Shown here in pieces: positions 32,308-42,284 of a DNA stretch of 64,000 bases. The notes under the pieces are model-generated. The model saw only the letters and a list, made by a program, of their open reading frames with translations, was not told the DNA's origin and searched no databases. The DNA is taken from positions 79,706,948 to 79,770,947 of the forward strand of contig OY754464.1 in assembly GCA_963575645.1 (NCBI GenBank), written 5' to 3'. This DNA is from Xanthostigma xanthostigma. Its lineage: Eukaryota > Arthropoda > Insecta > Raphidioptera > Raphidiidae. A program made the position numbers and the translations under genes. Every line of letters begins with the position of its first letter. The first letter of the stretch is position 1.

Positions 32308-33302
32308 ATAAAATAAAAATAAATTATTTAAAAAAAACAAGAAATCCGACTGCACAAAAATGAAATTAAGAACTAAAAATAGTTTTTTAAAATCGGTTAA
32401 GGCGTGGGAGCTGTACACGTGACACAAAAAAGCGTGACATACAGATTCACGGACAAAGCGAGTATATCGCACGTTGAAAACAAAAGTGGCATTATGCAAA
32501 AAATAACATTTTACTGCAGTAGAGCATTTTTTAGTTTTAATATTATTGTTTTGTCCTAAAAAAGTTACTATTAAAATACTGCTTATGGAGATTCTTTTGT
32601 TAATAATGAGACAATTTATTATTGTTTTAAAATTTTTTTTGACCACAATGTTAAAAATAAAGTTATTAAAAAAAAGACCTTTTTACAATAATTTTTTGTT
32701 TAGTGTCATTGTTTTCATAACCTATAATCAGTAAATTGGAGACTTCGACTGCAAAAAGTGTCACTAAACAAAATGTGTCATTTTATGTATTTACTTACTT
32801 GCATTAATTTTTGTAGCAACTGTAATCAGTAAACTGTCGTTTAACAAAATGTGTCACTTTTTCACTTACAGCGACGTGCGTACCAAACAACTGCTTTGAC
32901 ACAATTAAAATAGTGTCGTTATATCAGTCATGACCATGGACAATTCTTTCAAAATATAAAGTGACACTAGCTCAGTCTAGCGGAAGTAAGTGGGTTTATG
33001 AGCCAACGAAAATTTTCGTATAGTGACACTTTTGCAGTAAAACATGAATCTTACAAAAGGTGAAAAGTTAACTTTTTTAATTTTATATAGTGTCACTATT
33101 GTTTTCAACGTGCAACATATAGGCGCTTCCAGCTAAAGCTTGGGTCGCGCCTAAAAAGAGGAAAACAAGTCGGAAAATCTCAAGATGCAGCAGGTGGAGA
33201 TATTTTTACTCTTTATTTTGTTTCCCTCTTTCTAGTTGTTGATTTCATTTTTGTGCAGTCGGGGTTTCTTCTTCGTTTTAAATAAATAATTTTTATTTTC
33301 TT
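32308..33302. mobile_element. Nested inverted-repeat elements with gtgtcac motifs
   Basis: Outer arms 32308-32370 and 33237-33302 are inverted ('gactgcacaaaaatgaaat' against 'atttcatttttgtgcagtc'). Inner arms start near 32468 ('cgcacgttgaaaacaaaagt') and end near 33116. Between them the word gtgtcac or its complement occurs at least six times ('agtgtcactaaacaaaatgt', 'tagtgacacttttgcagt'). No transposase was found; the 113-codon minus frame 32305-32646 crosses arm boundaries. Confidence 0.7.
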
Positions 33303-33717
33303 CCTATTATAGGTAGTCATTTTAGCTACCGTAAAATGCAGTTATTATTTATTAATGCAAATATGATATATACCTAGAAATTATATTGTTGGCTGTTTAT
33401 TTAACATACATATATGTATTATTACTATTATTAATAACGTTCCGTTACATTAATGTTGCTTTATTTGCATATTGCAGTTAAATACAATCCATTGTTGTTT
33501 TATCTGCAGCGATCTCTACGCACAAAACTTGGCAACGTTCACAAAATATGAAATCAAATATTACTAGCATTTATCCGCGCTCTCGCTCGAATCAGTGTCA
33601 GTTTTATGGCCATATTCACCGAACTTAATAAATAAAATTATTAAAGTTAACTTCAAACAGAAAATACATTTTGACAGATGACTATTTTTAGGTTAGGAAT
33701 TTACCTGCTGTATAATA
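33303..33717. other. Unassigned stretch, with a repeat H start
   Basis: 'tggccatattcaccgaac' at 33607 is the left end of repeat H, followed by some 100 bases that no longer match it well. No other feature. Confidence 0.5.
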
Positions 33718-34027
33718 CGCGCCGCAAATCTAAAAGGTTCGGAAGTTAGTCACAAACAGCGTCGCAAAGGCACATTTTAGAGCCGTTGATACTCCCACCA
33801 CTTCCCAGCTACCTGCACGGAACGTGCGCTCGTCGGTGATTGGCCGTGATTGCTCGTTGCCTTTGCCACTTGTCGCTTTCCTGCTTTAAAGTACAGTCGA
33901 GTACGCAGTTGCCAAGTTGTTATTACGATTTTAGTTTTGTGTTGCGAGTTTGTAGTTTTTCAACAGACTGTACAAGCGCAAGCCCGCATTCGCATCTAAC
34001 TTCCGAGCCTTTTAGATTCGTGGCGCG
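33718..34027. mobile_element. MITE with 32-bp inverted ends
   Basis: Ends 'aatctaaaaggttcggaagt' and inverse 'acttccgagccttttagatt', both extending to cgcgcc/ggcgcg at the outer edge. The interior (about 245 bp) is GC-richer with an 87-codon frame (33840-34103) that crosses the right end. Flanks 'tataata' and 'tactataata' are similar but no clean duplication is seen. Confidence 0.75.
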
Positions 34028-34370
34028 TACTATAATAAAGTTATGTTTCAATAATATGTTTGCAGCGTTCATCATTTGGAAGTTTGTAAACAGAAAGCAT
34101 TAAAATTCACCTTACTTAAAGTTCTGTTTCACATGATTTTTTTATTAATTTTATATGACCGGCATTAAACAAATGTTCCCCTTCAAGAATATTCCTTTTT
34201 CGATGATTTGTATCGGCCCAATTACATATTGTGCTAATACTTATCATTTTATTGCATTTCAAAAAATTCACAATTGTACTATGGGAAATTATACCCCATC
34301 GTCGCCATATTTTTAAATTGTGAAAAATAACTCTAATAATTTAGAGTGATGATGATCCTGTTCAAATATT
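34028..34370. other. Unassigned stretch
   Basis: Nothing recognised. Confidence 0.45.
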
Positions 34371-34534
34371 GGAAGATTAAAGGATGAAACCTGGTGGCAT
34401 AGGATCAATGAACTAAGCAAATACTGAAGGTTTTTTTATTGCATTTCGCCAGGCAAAAAAATGCAATAAAAAAACCTTCAGTATTTGCTTAGTTCATTGA
34501 TCCTATGCCACCAGGTTTCATCCTTTAATCTTCC
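34371..34534. repeat. Perfect hairpin, 74-bp arms
   Basis: 34371-34444 and 34461-34534 are exact reverse complements over all 74 positions, separated by 16 bases (34445-34460). Pairing continues outside with a single bulge ('aatatt' against 'aatatt/aatat'). It is longer than an ordinary animal microRNA precursor and closer to hairpin-siRNA loci or a very young foldback insertion. No target duplication was identified. Confidence 0.97.
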
Positions 34535-34870
34535 ATATTTTTAAAGCTCCGAACCCACTTGTTGAGAATTATTTGGAGTCCTTAGGGTTAACTTTTTAAC
34601 TCAAATAATCCGGTCTTTGAACTCGACTACTGGCAATCAATTCTGGGTCATTTTCATGTCGAAACAATGGCGGATATTATAAACAACAATTATGTACGCT
34701 GATAAAAGTGAAATTGCAAACAACAATTGGACGTGTATCTAGGCCGTAAAAATCCATGCATTGTTGATAAAGAAAAACGTTTGTTTGTTTGTTTGTGTAT
34801 TGGCGTAGACGTGTTCACGCATACAGAAAACCAGCATACTGCCCTCCTTATATAGAATGCCATAACAAAT
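34535..34870. other. Unassigned stretch
   Basis: 'cgtttgtttgtttgtttgtg' near 34770 is a short TTTG microsatellite. Nothing else is recognised. Confidence 0.45.
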
Positions 34871-34875
34871 TTTAC

Positions 34876-35125
34876 TAAAAAAAGACGGACAAATGCGAGC
34901 AGAACTCGCGCCCTGAGAGTTCCGTACCGTTATTTCATAAAAATTAAATTTGTCATGTAAGATATCTATATATTATAGAATCAGAAATTTATGATTTTCG
35001 GATTTTTTTCCTGACTTATGCTATGCAACCTTCTTTCGCGCGAAACAAGATTCTAGGTTAACGGGAAACATTAAAAGTTTTGATAAGTGAGTCAGTATAA
35101 GAAAAAACAATCAAGTGATTTACGA
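34876..35125 (+). repeat. Dispersed repeat C, diverged partial copy
   Basis: 'gcagaactcgcgccctgaga' plus 'gttccgtacc', 'aatttatgattttcggattt' and 'gattctaggttaacggg' follow the order in 5285-5880. The end with 'gatcctataagg' is not preserved. Confidence 0.65.
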
Positions 35126-35149
35126 TTCTAAAAACAAAAACGAAATAAT

Positions 35150-35220
35150 TGCATCGACCAGGAATCGAACACGGGACGCCCGCGTGGAAGACGAGCACTC
35201 TACCACTGAACCGCCGTCGC
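35150..35220 (-). tRNA. tRNA-Gly(TCC)-like gene or recent pseudogene
   Basis: On the minus strand the 71 bases start GCGACGGCGG, carry the D arm GGTTCAGTGGTAGAG, an anticodon loop CTTCCAC (anticodon TCC), and the T-loop GTTCGATTCC. Length, arms and spacing fit eukaryotic tRNA-Gly. Two stem mismatches are visible (one in the acceptor stem, one in the T stem) and the B box has one change. A TTTTT run lies about 10 bases downstream, as a Pol III terminator would. It may be functional, but the mismatches and the repeat-rich setting make a pseudogene somewhat more likely. Confidence 0.7.
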
Positions 35221-35272
35221 TCTTAAAGATTTGTTGCTTACACTGCATTACTAAGAGCTGTTACTGTTTTTC

Positions 35273-35822
35273 TGTAAGCATTATCAATTTCAAGAGTATA
35301 TTAAAGAATTCGATTTTTGCAATTTTTTCAAGGCATATCCCTTTAAAACAATTGCGATTTTTGACGAAAACTGAAATCTTTCGGAACTTTGGCCAAATCA
35401 TCATCCTTATAGAAAAAAACACGCTGAATCCAATGAGTACAAACAAACGTCTGTATGTCTTTTGGTTTAGAAGTTATTTGCGTTTAACGTTTTCAGAAAA
35501 TCATATAAAACCTTGGAATGGCCGTAGGTTCCAAACTAAAAGAGATACAGACGTTTGCTTACGCTCATTGAATTCAGAGTAATTTTTTCTGTAAGCATTC
35601 TCAATTTCAAATGTTTATTTAGAGAATTCGATTTTTGCAGTTTTTTCAAGCCATACCCCTTTAAAAAATGCGATTTTTGACGAAAACCGAAAGCTTTCGG
35701 AACTTTGGCCAAATCATCATGCTTATAGAAAAAAACACGCTGAATCCAATGAGCACAAACAAACGTCTGTGTGTCTTTTGGTTTAGAAGTTATTTGAGTT
35801 TATAGTTTTCAGAAAATCATAA
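35273..35822 (+). repeat. Tandem duplication, period about 317 bp
   Basis: 'tgtaagcattatcaatttca' at 35273 recurs at 35590 with one change. The following blocks 'ttcggaactttggccaaatc', 'aaaaacacgctgaatccaat' and 'caaacaaacgtctgt.tgtc' recur in order up to 'ttcagaaaatcata' (35492 and 35807). The 83 bases between the homologous segments (35507-35589) have no partner after unit 2. A 155-codon frame runs from the tRNA-like region through unit 1 and is not kept in unit 2. Confidence 0.9.
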
Positions 35823-36067
35823 ATATAGGTGTGATATATTAATGTTACCATTTAATTAACAAGTTATTTTTCGTTTATTCCAATTATAAAAATTAAAATA
35901 TTCATATTATTTAAAAACATAAAAAAATAATTCAAAATTTGGGTTATTTGCGCTGAACTGGAACCCTTGGACGAGTGCGGAACCCTGGGCCCTGACCCGT
36001 CTACGCTACTTTATATCCAGTTTCACTCGCGTTGACTTTATAATATATAAAATAAATATACCTAGTT

Positions 36068-36346
36068 GAAAAAAAACTAAAAAACACGCTTTATATCGAA
36101 CTAAAAAGTAAAAAATATTTTTTTTAAAATAAGCTTAAAACAATAATGAATAAAAAATACTAGTATTATTGTGAAAAAAGCGTGGGGCGCTTTGTTCCAC
36201 ATTTTCGTATATCGAGCGCCCCACGCTTTTTTCACAATAATACTAGTATTTTTTATTCATTACTTATTGTTTTAAACTTATTTAAAAAAAAATATTTTTT
36301 ACTTTTTAGTGCGATACCTATAAAGCGTGTTTTTTAGTTTTTTTTA
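36068..36346. repeat. Long palindrome with perfect 48-bp core arms
   Basis: 36144-36191 and 36215-36262 are exact reverse complements ('gtgaaaaaagcgtggggcgc' within the left arm), with a 23-base loop. Pairing extends outward imperfectly through 'aaaacacgctttatatcgaa' to about 36068 and 36346. After it, two tandem copies of 'cactttttagtt.gat' with 'aaagcgtgttttttag' (36365-36445) extend the right arm sequence, as if the arm was re-copied. Confidence 0.9.
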
Positions 36347-36486
36347 AACTACTTATATTTATTTTTCACTTTTTAGTTTGATATAAAGCGTGTTTTTTAG
36401 TTTTTTTTAAACTATATATTTATTTTCCACTTTTTAGTTCGATTTATTGTCAAAAATTTGCCGAAAAAAAAACAAATTTTTTATTT

Positions 36487-36580
36487 AGGCGTGGACGGGA
36501 TTAGAACCCACGACCGGTGAATCCGAGAGTTGACGTCAGCGAAGACTAGCGCCTTAGACCGCTCGGTCAACGATTGCTCT
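36487..36580 (-). tRNA. Class II tRNA-like pseudogene
   Basis: On the minus strand, 'gaccgagcggtctaaggcgc' is a Leu/Ser-type D arm (A box) and 'cgtgggttctaatcccg' a T arm (B box), separated by a length that leaves room for a long variable arm. The 5' sequence does not pair with the 3' acceptor 'ccacgcc', and the anticodon stem is unclear, so I call it a pseudogene or SINE head. It lies about 1.3 kb from the tRNA-Gly-like sequence on the same strand. Confidence 0.6.
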
Positions 36581-37012
36581 TACAGTAGTGGCATAACATA
36601 CCAACAGTAATAAACCACTTGCTGTACTCCAAACGAGGTTACAAACAAACATACATTCAAACTACAAGTGAAACTAATATATAGTGTGTAATAAAGTTTC
36701 TTGTACCGCCGCGGATAACAGCTAGTGAAAAAGAAGAAAGCACATATATGGCATTAAGTAGGCTTTGATCGGTAAATCCAATTGACTATCGTTATTAGTA
36801 TTTTTATACTGTATCCAAGGACACTTTCCTTTTCGATTTGAAACGACACAAATGCGTTGCTTTGGTTTATAACTTTGATAAGTCCGCCGCGCGCAGGCGC
36901 GAAACACTCGTGTTATAGCGATATAACGAGCATTCGCAATCGGGAATATTCGCATTTTCTTGACTTTCGCAAAACTCATGCGAATATTAATAGATTAATG
37001 TTAAGAAATCGT
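36581..37012. other. Unassigned stretch
   Basis: No recognised element. Opposite-strand frames of 85 and 61 codons overlap here and have no motif. Confidence 0.4.
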
Positions 37013-37527
37013 ATTTATTCAACACGCGTGAGTAATATATAATTTCGGGGCCCTGCTAAATTCGGGAGAAATAATAAATTACTTCATGTTGACGCGTAGA
37101 GTGCGAATAATGAGCCGAAACTGTACGGTAATATATTACTGCATAGTTTCTGGACCAATAGGAACGCGGTAGCGAGCCGAAACTGTACGGTAATGTATTA
37201 CTGCATAGTTTCTGGACCAATAGGAACGCGGTAGCGATTTGTATATATATGAAAACAGCATCGCAAATCAGCGAAAGTCAGCGCCATCTTGTGTGCATCG
37301 AGAGCGGTGGGTACGTCAATCAATGAAGTGATTTATTATTTCTCCCTCTTTTATCAGGGCCCCGATTACATATCACTCGTGCTAGTGGAATAAAATATTA
37401 TGGGCGACTATTGATCGAAGGAGAATATTCCACTCACGTGTTACCGCACTCGCTACGCTCGTGCGCCATATTTCACACTCATGGAATCTTCTCCTTCTCT
37501 CACTAGTCGCACAATATACTATTTTTA
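37013..37527 (+). repeat. Composite repeat G, copy 2
   Basis: Same order as 19721-20237: 'ggggccctgctaaattcggg', 'catgttgacgcgtagagtgc', 'cgccatcttgtgtgcatcga', 'cagggccccgattacatat', 'gtgttaccgcactcgctacg'. The unit 'gagccgaaactgtacggtaa' plus 'ctggaccaataggaacgcgg' is present twice with about 62-bp spacing and is nearly identical between units. It lacks the 52-base insert of copy 1. Confidence 0.85.
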
Positions 37528-37950
37528 AATGTGAAAATAAAATTAATATCTTAGTATTTTTATTAGAAGTGTTTTTTGGGTCCAGTACGATAACTCGACG
37601 TACCCAAACTTTGACTTTTTTTAGTCTTTAAAAACGCTAAATTTTGTCATTTCAAAAAATTGTTCACAAATTGTCTCAAAAAACACTGCTGAACGAAATT
37701 ATTCTCATTGCGGTTAAAGAAGTTTCACTTCAAAAACAAAATTGTCTTTGAGCGTAACTTAGTTCTAGACTAGATAACTATAAATGAAGTTTGATATTTG
37801 ATCTGTAAATAAGTAGTTTATGATATTTATTACATAATATAAAGTCGTTGTTGAAATAAAACCGTATAAGGTATAAATTATTACGCACTTTTATTTCCAA
37901 TTGCAATTTATTTTAAATTATGAAAATAAAAACTGACTCGCAATTGTTTT

Positions 37951-38118
37951 TACAAGCCCGCGACTTCGTGCGCGTTATTTGTTGATTTTGACGAAATTCT
38001 TTTTTTTTGACCCAAGCGTAGCCGAATAAAAAGTACTCTGTATATACTTTAAGTTCGAGAACCAATGCGCACAATTTCATCCAAATCGGATCAGTCATTC
38101 TCGAGTTTAACTGAATCA
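37951..38118 (-). mobile_element. Helitron-like 3' fragment
   Basis: Read on the minus strand, it has 'aatgactgatccgatttgga', 'cggctacgcttgggtc' and 'cgcgcacgaagtcgcgggc', the tail pattern of short lepidopteran Helitrons. The terminal CTAG is not found. Confidence 0.45.
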
Positions 38119-38319
38119 TCTCAAATCATCTTGGTTTCCGGGCTTGAACGCCGTGGTCCGTTGGTATTTCTACCTGACGTTTCGTCTGCAGCTGCGGTAG
38201 ACGAAGTGTCCTTCTATGCCTTCCAATTTTTTTCAAAAGTATTTTATGTAGTCATGACGTGCCGACAAGCAACCAAAAAAATTTAGTTGTCAAAAAAATA
38301 AATCAAACATAAATAAAAA

Positions 38320-38503
38320 TGATAATTTTGATAATACATTGAGCGCCATGACACATTTTCTTATTTGTTATTTGGTGATAGTCAATTGTTTTCGGCATCT
38401 GGCATATTTGTAATTATTTCGATTTTGCACCTCAATCAATGCCGTGCCAACAATAATCTGTCGCGTGCCACCTGTGGCGTGCCATAGGTTTGCCACCCCT
38501 GTT
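38320..38503 (-). mobile_element. Solo hAT-like terminus
   Basis: On the minus strand it begins CAGGGGTGGCAAACC and continues 'tatggcacgccacaggtggc' and 'attgttggcacggcattgat'. The CAGGGGT end with inner G-rich repeats is typical of hAT elements. The other end is not seen. The right flank has a short inverted repeat ('tctaggcgact', 38509-38541). Confidence 0.6.
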
Positions 38504-38639
38504 CTAGGCGACTTGCAGGTAAGTGCGAGTCGCCTAGACAAACTAGTAAAACTTCTTTAAATTTGTTTTTACCACTCTCACTTTTTGGGAAATATTCACC
38601 ACTATTTAAATTAATTAAATCGCGTAGGCTTCGCTTATT

Positions 38640-38890
38640 GATTTGCGTCCGTAGCTATGTTTCGTACCGATGCGTTTTGATGTCTCTCTGTCTGTCAGTC
38701 GATGCCTGTAAATAGCGGAAACCGATCACAAAACTATGGTTTGCTATATGTTTCAACTTTAGTTCAAGATGGTTTCTACGATGCCGCCATCTGTTAGTCG
38801 GTGCCTTTAAATAGCGGAAGCACGTAAGTTCCGTCCGAAAAAAAGATCTCAGTTATTTTCAAGTTGCGCCTAAAGAAGTTTTACAAACAA
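38640..38890 (+). repeat. Dispersed repeat B copy
   Basis: 'ttgcgtccgtagctatgttt', 'aaatagcggaaaccgatcac' and 'cgatgccgccatctgttagt' match 12380-12712 and 46185-46375. It ends in 'gcgcctaaagaagttttaca', the edge shared with repeat A. Confidence 0.7.
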
Positions 38891-39350
38891 CTTACGTAAG
38901 GACGCGTCTCCCAAAAGCTCGTTTTGAATTTGACGCGCCGCTATTTGTAACGGAATAGGTACCTGCACTGGCAGAAAATGACTAAATGAATCTATTTAAG
39001 GTATATTTGAATGAGTGAGGTTAGGTCTTAAGGGATTGCAAACCAACCTTAGCAGAGTAAAGCGTCGGATTCTGGGTGTATATAGGTATATCCGCAGCCC
39101 ACGGGATATCAAACTGATGACGTCATTGCAAACGAGGATCCAGAGTGCAGAGAACGATACATTTTCTTGAGTGACGTAACGCAAACAAGAGATAATTTTC
39201 AATGAAAGCGGTGATCCATTAGTCAAACTTTATACAGACGTACAGACATAAAATGACGCGCGGACACGCTTGAACATTGCTTATAGATAGCCACTGCCGG
39301 ATTTGTGAAGCCGGGTAATTTGTCCAGGGGTCGCAACAAACAAAAAAAAA
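38891..39350. other. Unassigned stretch
   Basis: Nothing recognised. A 76-codon minus frame (38996-39226) has no motif. Confidence 0.4.
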
Positions 39351-39351
39351 A

Positions 39352-39957
39352 GCGAGTGTGCTTTAGACCACACGACTGAAGTAAAACTTCTTCCTGCCAT
39401 AATTATTTTAAATATATTTATTAAGAATAATGCGTAAGTTTGCTCATGTTAAACTCATAAACGAACAATAATATGCAGTCGGTTCGTCTCAAAGTTTATC
39501 GAACACAATACAACCTCATTCTGTAGCACATATCGCAAAGACGAAATGTTTAAAATATAATTTTTTATTAATTAATAGGCAAAATATGTAAATTTTTTTC
39601 TATTTTTTTTTTATTTACTTGAAGAGTTCTATTCAGACGTTAATCAAAGATTTAAAATATGTATATATATTTACTACCATAATTTATAATACATTTAAAA
39701 AGATTTATTAACTAACCTGTATTATTCCCCGCTACAAAATGCAGCAAAATTCGATAAAATGTATTTTTGATACAAAAAAACAGTTGTTTTCATTTTAAAC
39801 GTCAAATAGTTGTATTGATGCTCCGTCTTTGTCGCACTCACTAACTTATATCTCCCTCTCAGCTCGCGATGATGCACTTCCGTAAACGATTTCGTTAGGC
39901 ATTTACCAGCTTACTCCCCAAGTCAAGCGCGCCTAAAGAAGTTTTACTTTAAAAATG
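39352..39957 (+). repeat. Dispersed repeat A, copy 2, with a nested repeat F
   Basis: Colinear with 9328-9932 from 'gcgagtgtgctttagaccac' to 'aagaagttttacttt'. At 39595-39652 it has about 60 extra bases ('acttgaagagttctattcag', 'acgttaatcaaagattt'), which are repeat F on the minus strand; 'aaatatgta' is present on both sides of the insert. Confidence 0.85.
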
Positions 39958-40039
39958 TTCGTATTGAAAACAGACCCCGACCAACAGCCCAGGAGCCACC
40001 TCCGAAGAACCAATGACAATACAATAATTTACTAGTGTG

Positions 40040-40275
40040 AGCTGTGCGAATTATTCGCACTAAATAAATATAATAATTATCACTTTACAAAATTATTTTT
40101 TAAATATGATTGCAGGTATTCAATTCGTTTCTAATTTTGCACACTGCTTATAACGTTCTTCTTTTTGTTGTATTACAATGTGAAGCTCAGATGACAGATC
40201 AAAGAAATATTTTACTAAAATTGTCATATAGAGGCGCAAGTAGCAAAAGCGTTGAGCTAAGCCGTCAGATGGCAT
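40040..40275 (+). repeat. Repeat J, copy 2
   Basis: Inverse of about 1195-1440: 'aataattatcactttacaaa', 'tattcaattcgtttctaatt', 'cacactgcttataacgttct'. After it, 'aaagccgtcagatggca' recurs at 40326 and 40419, suggesting local duplication. The 92-codon frame 40110-40388 is not kept in the other copy. Confidence 0.7.
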
Positions 40276-40641
40276 CATGCAGCATTGCTGTGACGTTGTT
40301 CAGCGTTGCTCGCTGTTTCAAAATTAAAGCCGTCAGATGGCAGTATGCACTATTGTGTCTGTTGTATTACAATATGAAGGTCAGATGACAGATCGAAGTG
40401 TTGACGTTGTTTCAAAATTAAAGCCGTCAGATGGCAGACGTTGTTCAGCGTTGCTGTATTTTAATTAATTTACAAAAACAAAAACAATAATAAATTTTTT
40501 AGTTGTCGATGTCAGTAGAGCAAGCAATTATCTGTAAAATGATATATAATTTATGTGGAGAAATTGTGAGGTTTTTTCTAAAAAGGGAGGCAAATATCTT
40601 TAACCTTAGCGTATTAATATACATATTATATGATAAATAAA

Positions 40642-41100
40642 CTAGCGGCCCGTCCCGGTTTCATCCGGGTGCGATAGATATTATTCTGCAAAATGTATTT
40701 CTTAACCTAACATATCTCTCTCTCCCTTTCTCTCTCTCTCTCTCTATCTCTGCAATTTATCAATAAAAAAATGCGAGCAGCAGTGCAACGCAGCGCATAT
40801 TAAGAAGAACATCGTAATATTTCAGTTGTTAAATTGTTAAAACGTCAGTTTAAATTCTCGTAGACTTGAATGCGGTCAGTTATGTAACTTTCAGACATAT
40901 AACCAGACACGTAACTTGACGGTTATGACGTTAAACAGATTTCGTTTGTTTCTACGTTAGAAACAAGTTCATTGTTTCTATATAAACATTTTAATCCTGA
41001 AGTTACGTCTGATAATCGTTCATTTTTAACACACATCAAAAAATAGGTTAAAAATTTGACAGTATAATATATAAGTTTTTTTTTTATAATCTACTATAGC
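40642..41100 (-). mobile_element. Helitron-like element, 3' end
   Basis: On the minus strand the end is CTAGT with the preceding hairpin 'cccggatgaaaccggg'. The body has a TC microsatellite (40712-40750) and no helicase sequence. The 5' end is not identified. Confidence 0.6.
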
Positions 41101-41475
41101 CACCAAGGCCGGTTTCACCCGGGTGCGATAGATATAAATTCGCAAAATGTATTTCGTTTGCGGCCCGGCGTCTGAACTAATAGCTTTGAGCGAATTTTCA
41201 ATTCTGCCAGATTTGCTTCTGAGCTAATAGCTTTGAGCGAATTTTAACAGATGTCGCTATTTGGTACTGAAACAGTTTTTTTGTTTGCTTCTGAACTAAT
41301 AGCTTCGAGCAAATTCTATTAGATGTCGTTACATGTTACTAAAGCAGTTTTTTTTGACAATTTTTGTATAAAATATTTTAAAAACTATCCTACAGTGTAA
41401 GTTTGACCACGACACATTTACAAAATTTCATTAAAATCGGTTCAGTGGTTTCGGAGATTTTTATATATATAATTA
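41101..41475 (-). mobile_element. Helitron-like element, decayed 3' end
   Basis: 'ggccggtttcacccgggtgc' and 'gatagata..aattcgcaaaatg' repeat the sequence at 40655. The body has two copies of 'tgaactaatagctt.gagc' (41172 and 41287) plus one diverged copy at 41221. It ends 'aaatcggttcagtggtttcg', a common internal Helitron phrase on this strand. Confidence 0.55.
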
Positions 41476-41589
41476 TTGATTGATTTCAGATGTTCTTCTC
41501 GAAAATAAATACGTAAAAAATTATATAAATTAAGTATTTTATTAAACAACTGCAGTTTCAAAATTCGAAAATTACATAATGCGTTTATT

Positions 41590-41927
41590 AAGTGCAGTCA
41601 GTAGATGCGAGGGGTAAAGGGGGACGCGAAACGCCGGCAGGGGGCATCGAAAAAGGACGGGGAGGGGCGCTTAACGTTTCGCATGGTGCAACATAACGGG
41701 ATGTTGAATGACATGTGGCGCAGACCGGAAGTTCGGGTTCACCTCAACAGTCGGTAACCGGACGATCTGCATGATCGACCATCTGTGCCTTGTTTCTGTA
41801 GGTAATGCAGGTACCTATACACGCCATACACCTATCCTACGGTGAATTACATACAGCTTTTGTACACTATCAAACACTGTGGCAAAATTCGAAAGTTGTT
41901 TATGATGAACAGACATACGTAATCATT
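41590..41927. other. Unassigned, GC-rich at the left
   Basis: 41605-41690 is G-rich ('gaggggtaaagggggacgcg'). No element or gene is recognised. Confidence 0.4.
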
Positions 41928-42105
41928 TTTAGGGTTCCGAACCTGAATAGTGCCCAACGGGACCCTATTACTAAGCCTCAGCTGTCTGTCCGTCCGTCTA
42001 TCTCCGGGCTGTACTATCTCATGAACCGTAATAGGTATAGAGTTGACATTTTCACAGAGTGTGTATTTCTATTGACGCTATAATAATATAATGAAAAACC
42101 ATTTT
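41928..42105 (+). repeat. Lepidopteran-type 'agggttccg' repeat
   Basis: 'tttttagggttccgaacctg', 'cccaacgggaccctattact', 'ctgtctgtccgtccgtctat', 'tatctcatgaaccgtaatag' and 'agagttgacattttcacaga' make up the usual layout of a very common moth and butterfly repeat. It is non-coding. Confidence 0.75.
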
Positions 42106-42149
42106 GTACACAATATAAAATATATTCTATATTATACATACACAAACCG

Positions 42150-42275
42150 CAACATACTAACAGTTCTAATACAAAACAAGCGTCCGCTAACGGTGCGTTT
42201 ATACAGCAGTATACTCGAACATTTATTAAAATAGAATTCTGAGAACTCTCGCATATGCAAACGAAATACAATTTG
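42150..42275 (-). repeat. Repeat C fragment (minus strand)
   Basis: 'agttctaatacaaaacaagc' with 'cgctaacggtgcgtttatac' and 'gaactctcgcatatgcaa' is the reverse of 5560-5640 in repeat C. Confidence 0.55.
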
Positions 42276-42284
42276 CGGACGGAA

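Noticed and set aside
35115..35582. 155-codon ORF
   Set aside because: It runs antisense through the tRNA-like sequence and across the tandem repeat; the second repeat unit does not preserve the frame.
36487..36580. Functional tRNA-Leu or tRNA-Ser
   Set aside because: The 5' acceptor strand does not pair with the 3' strand and the anticodon stem cannot be drawn.
40712..40750. Polypyrimidine tract and intron end
   Set aside because: It is a TC microsatellite inside a Helitron-like element and no exon follows.
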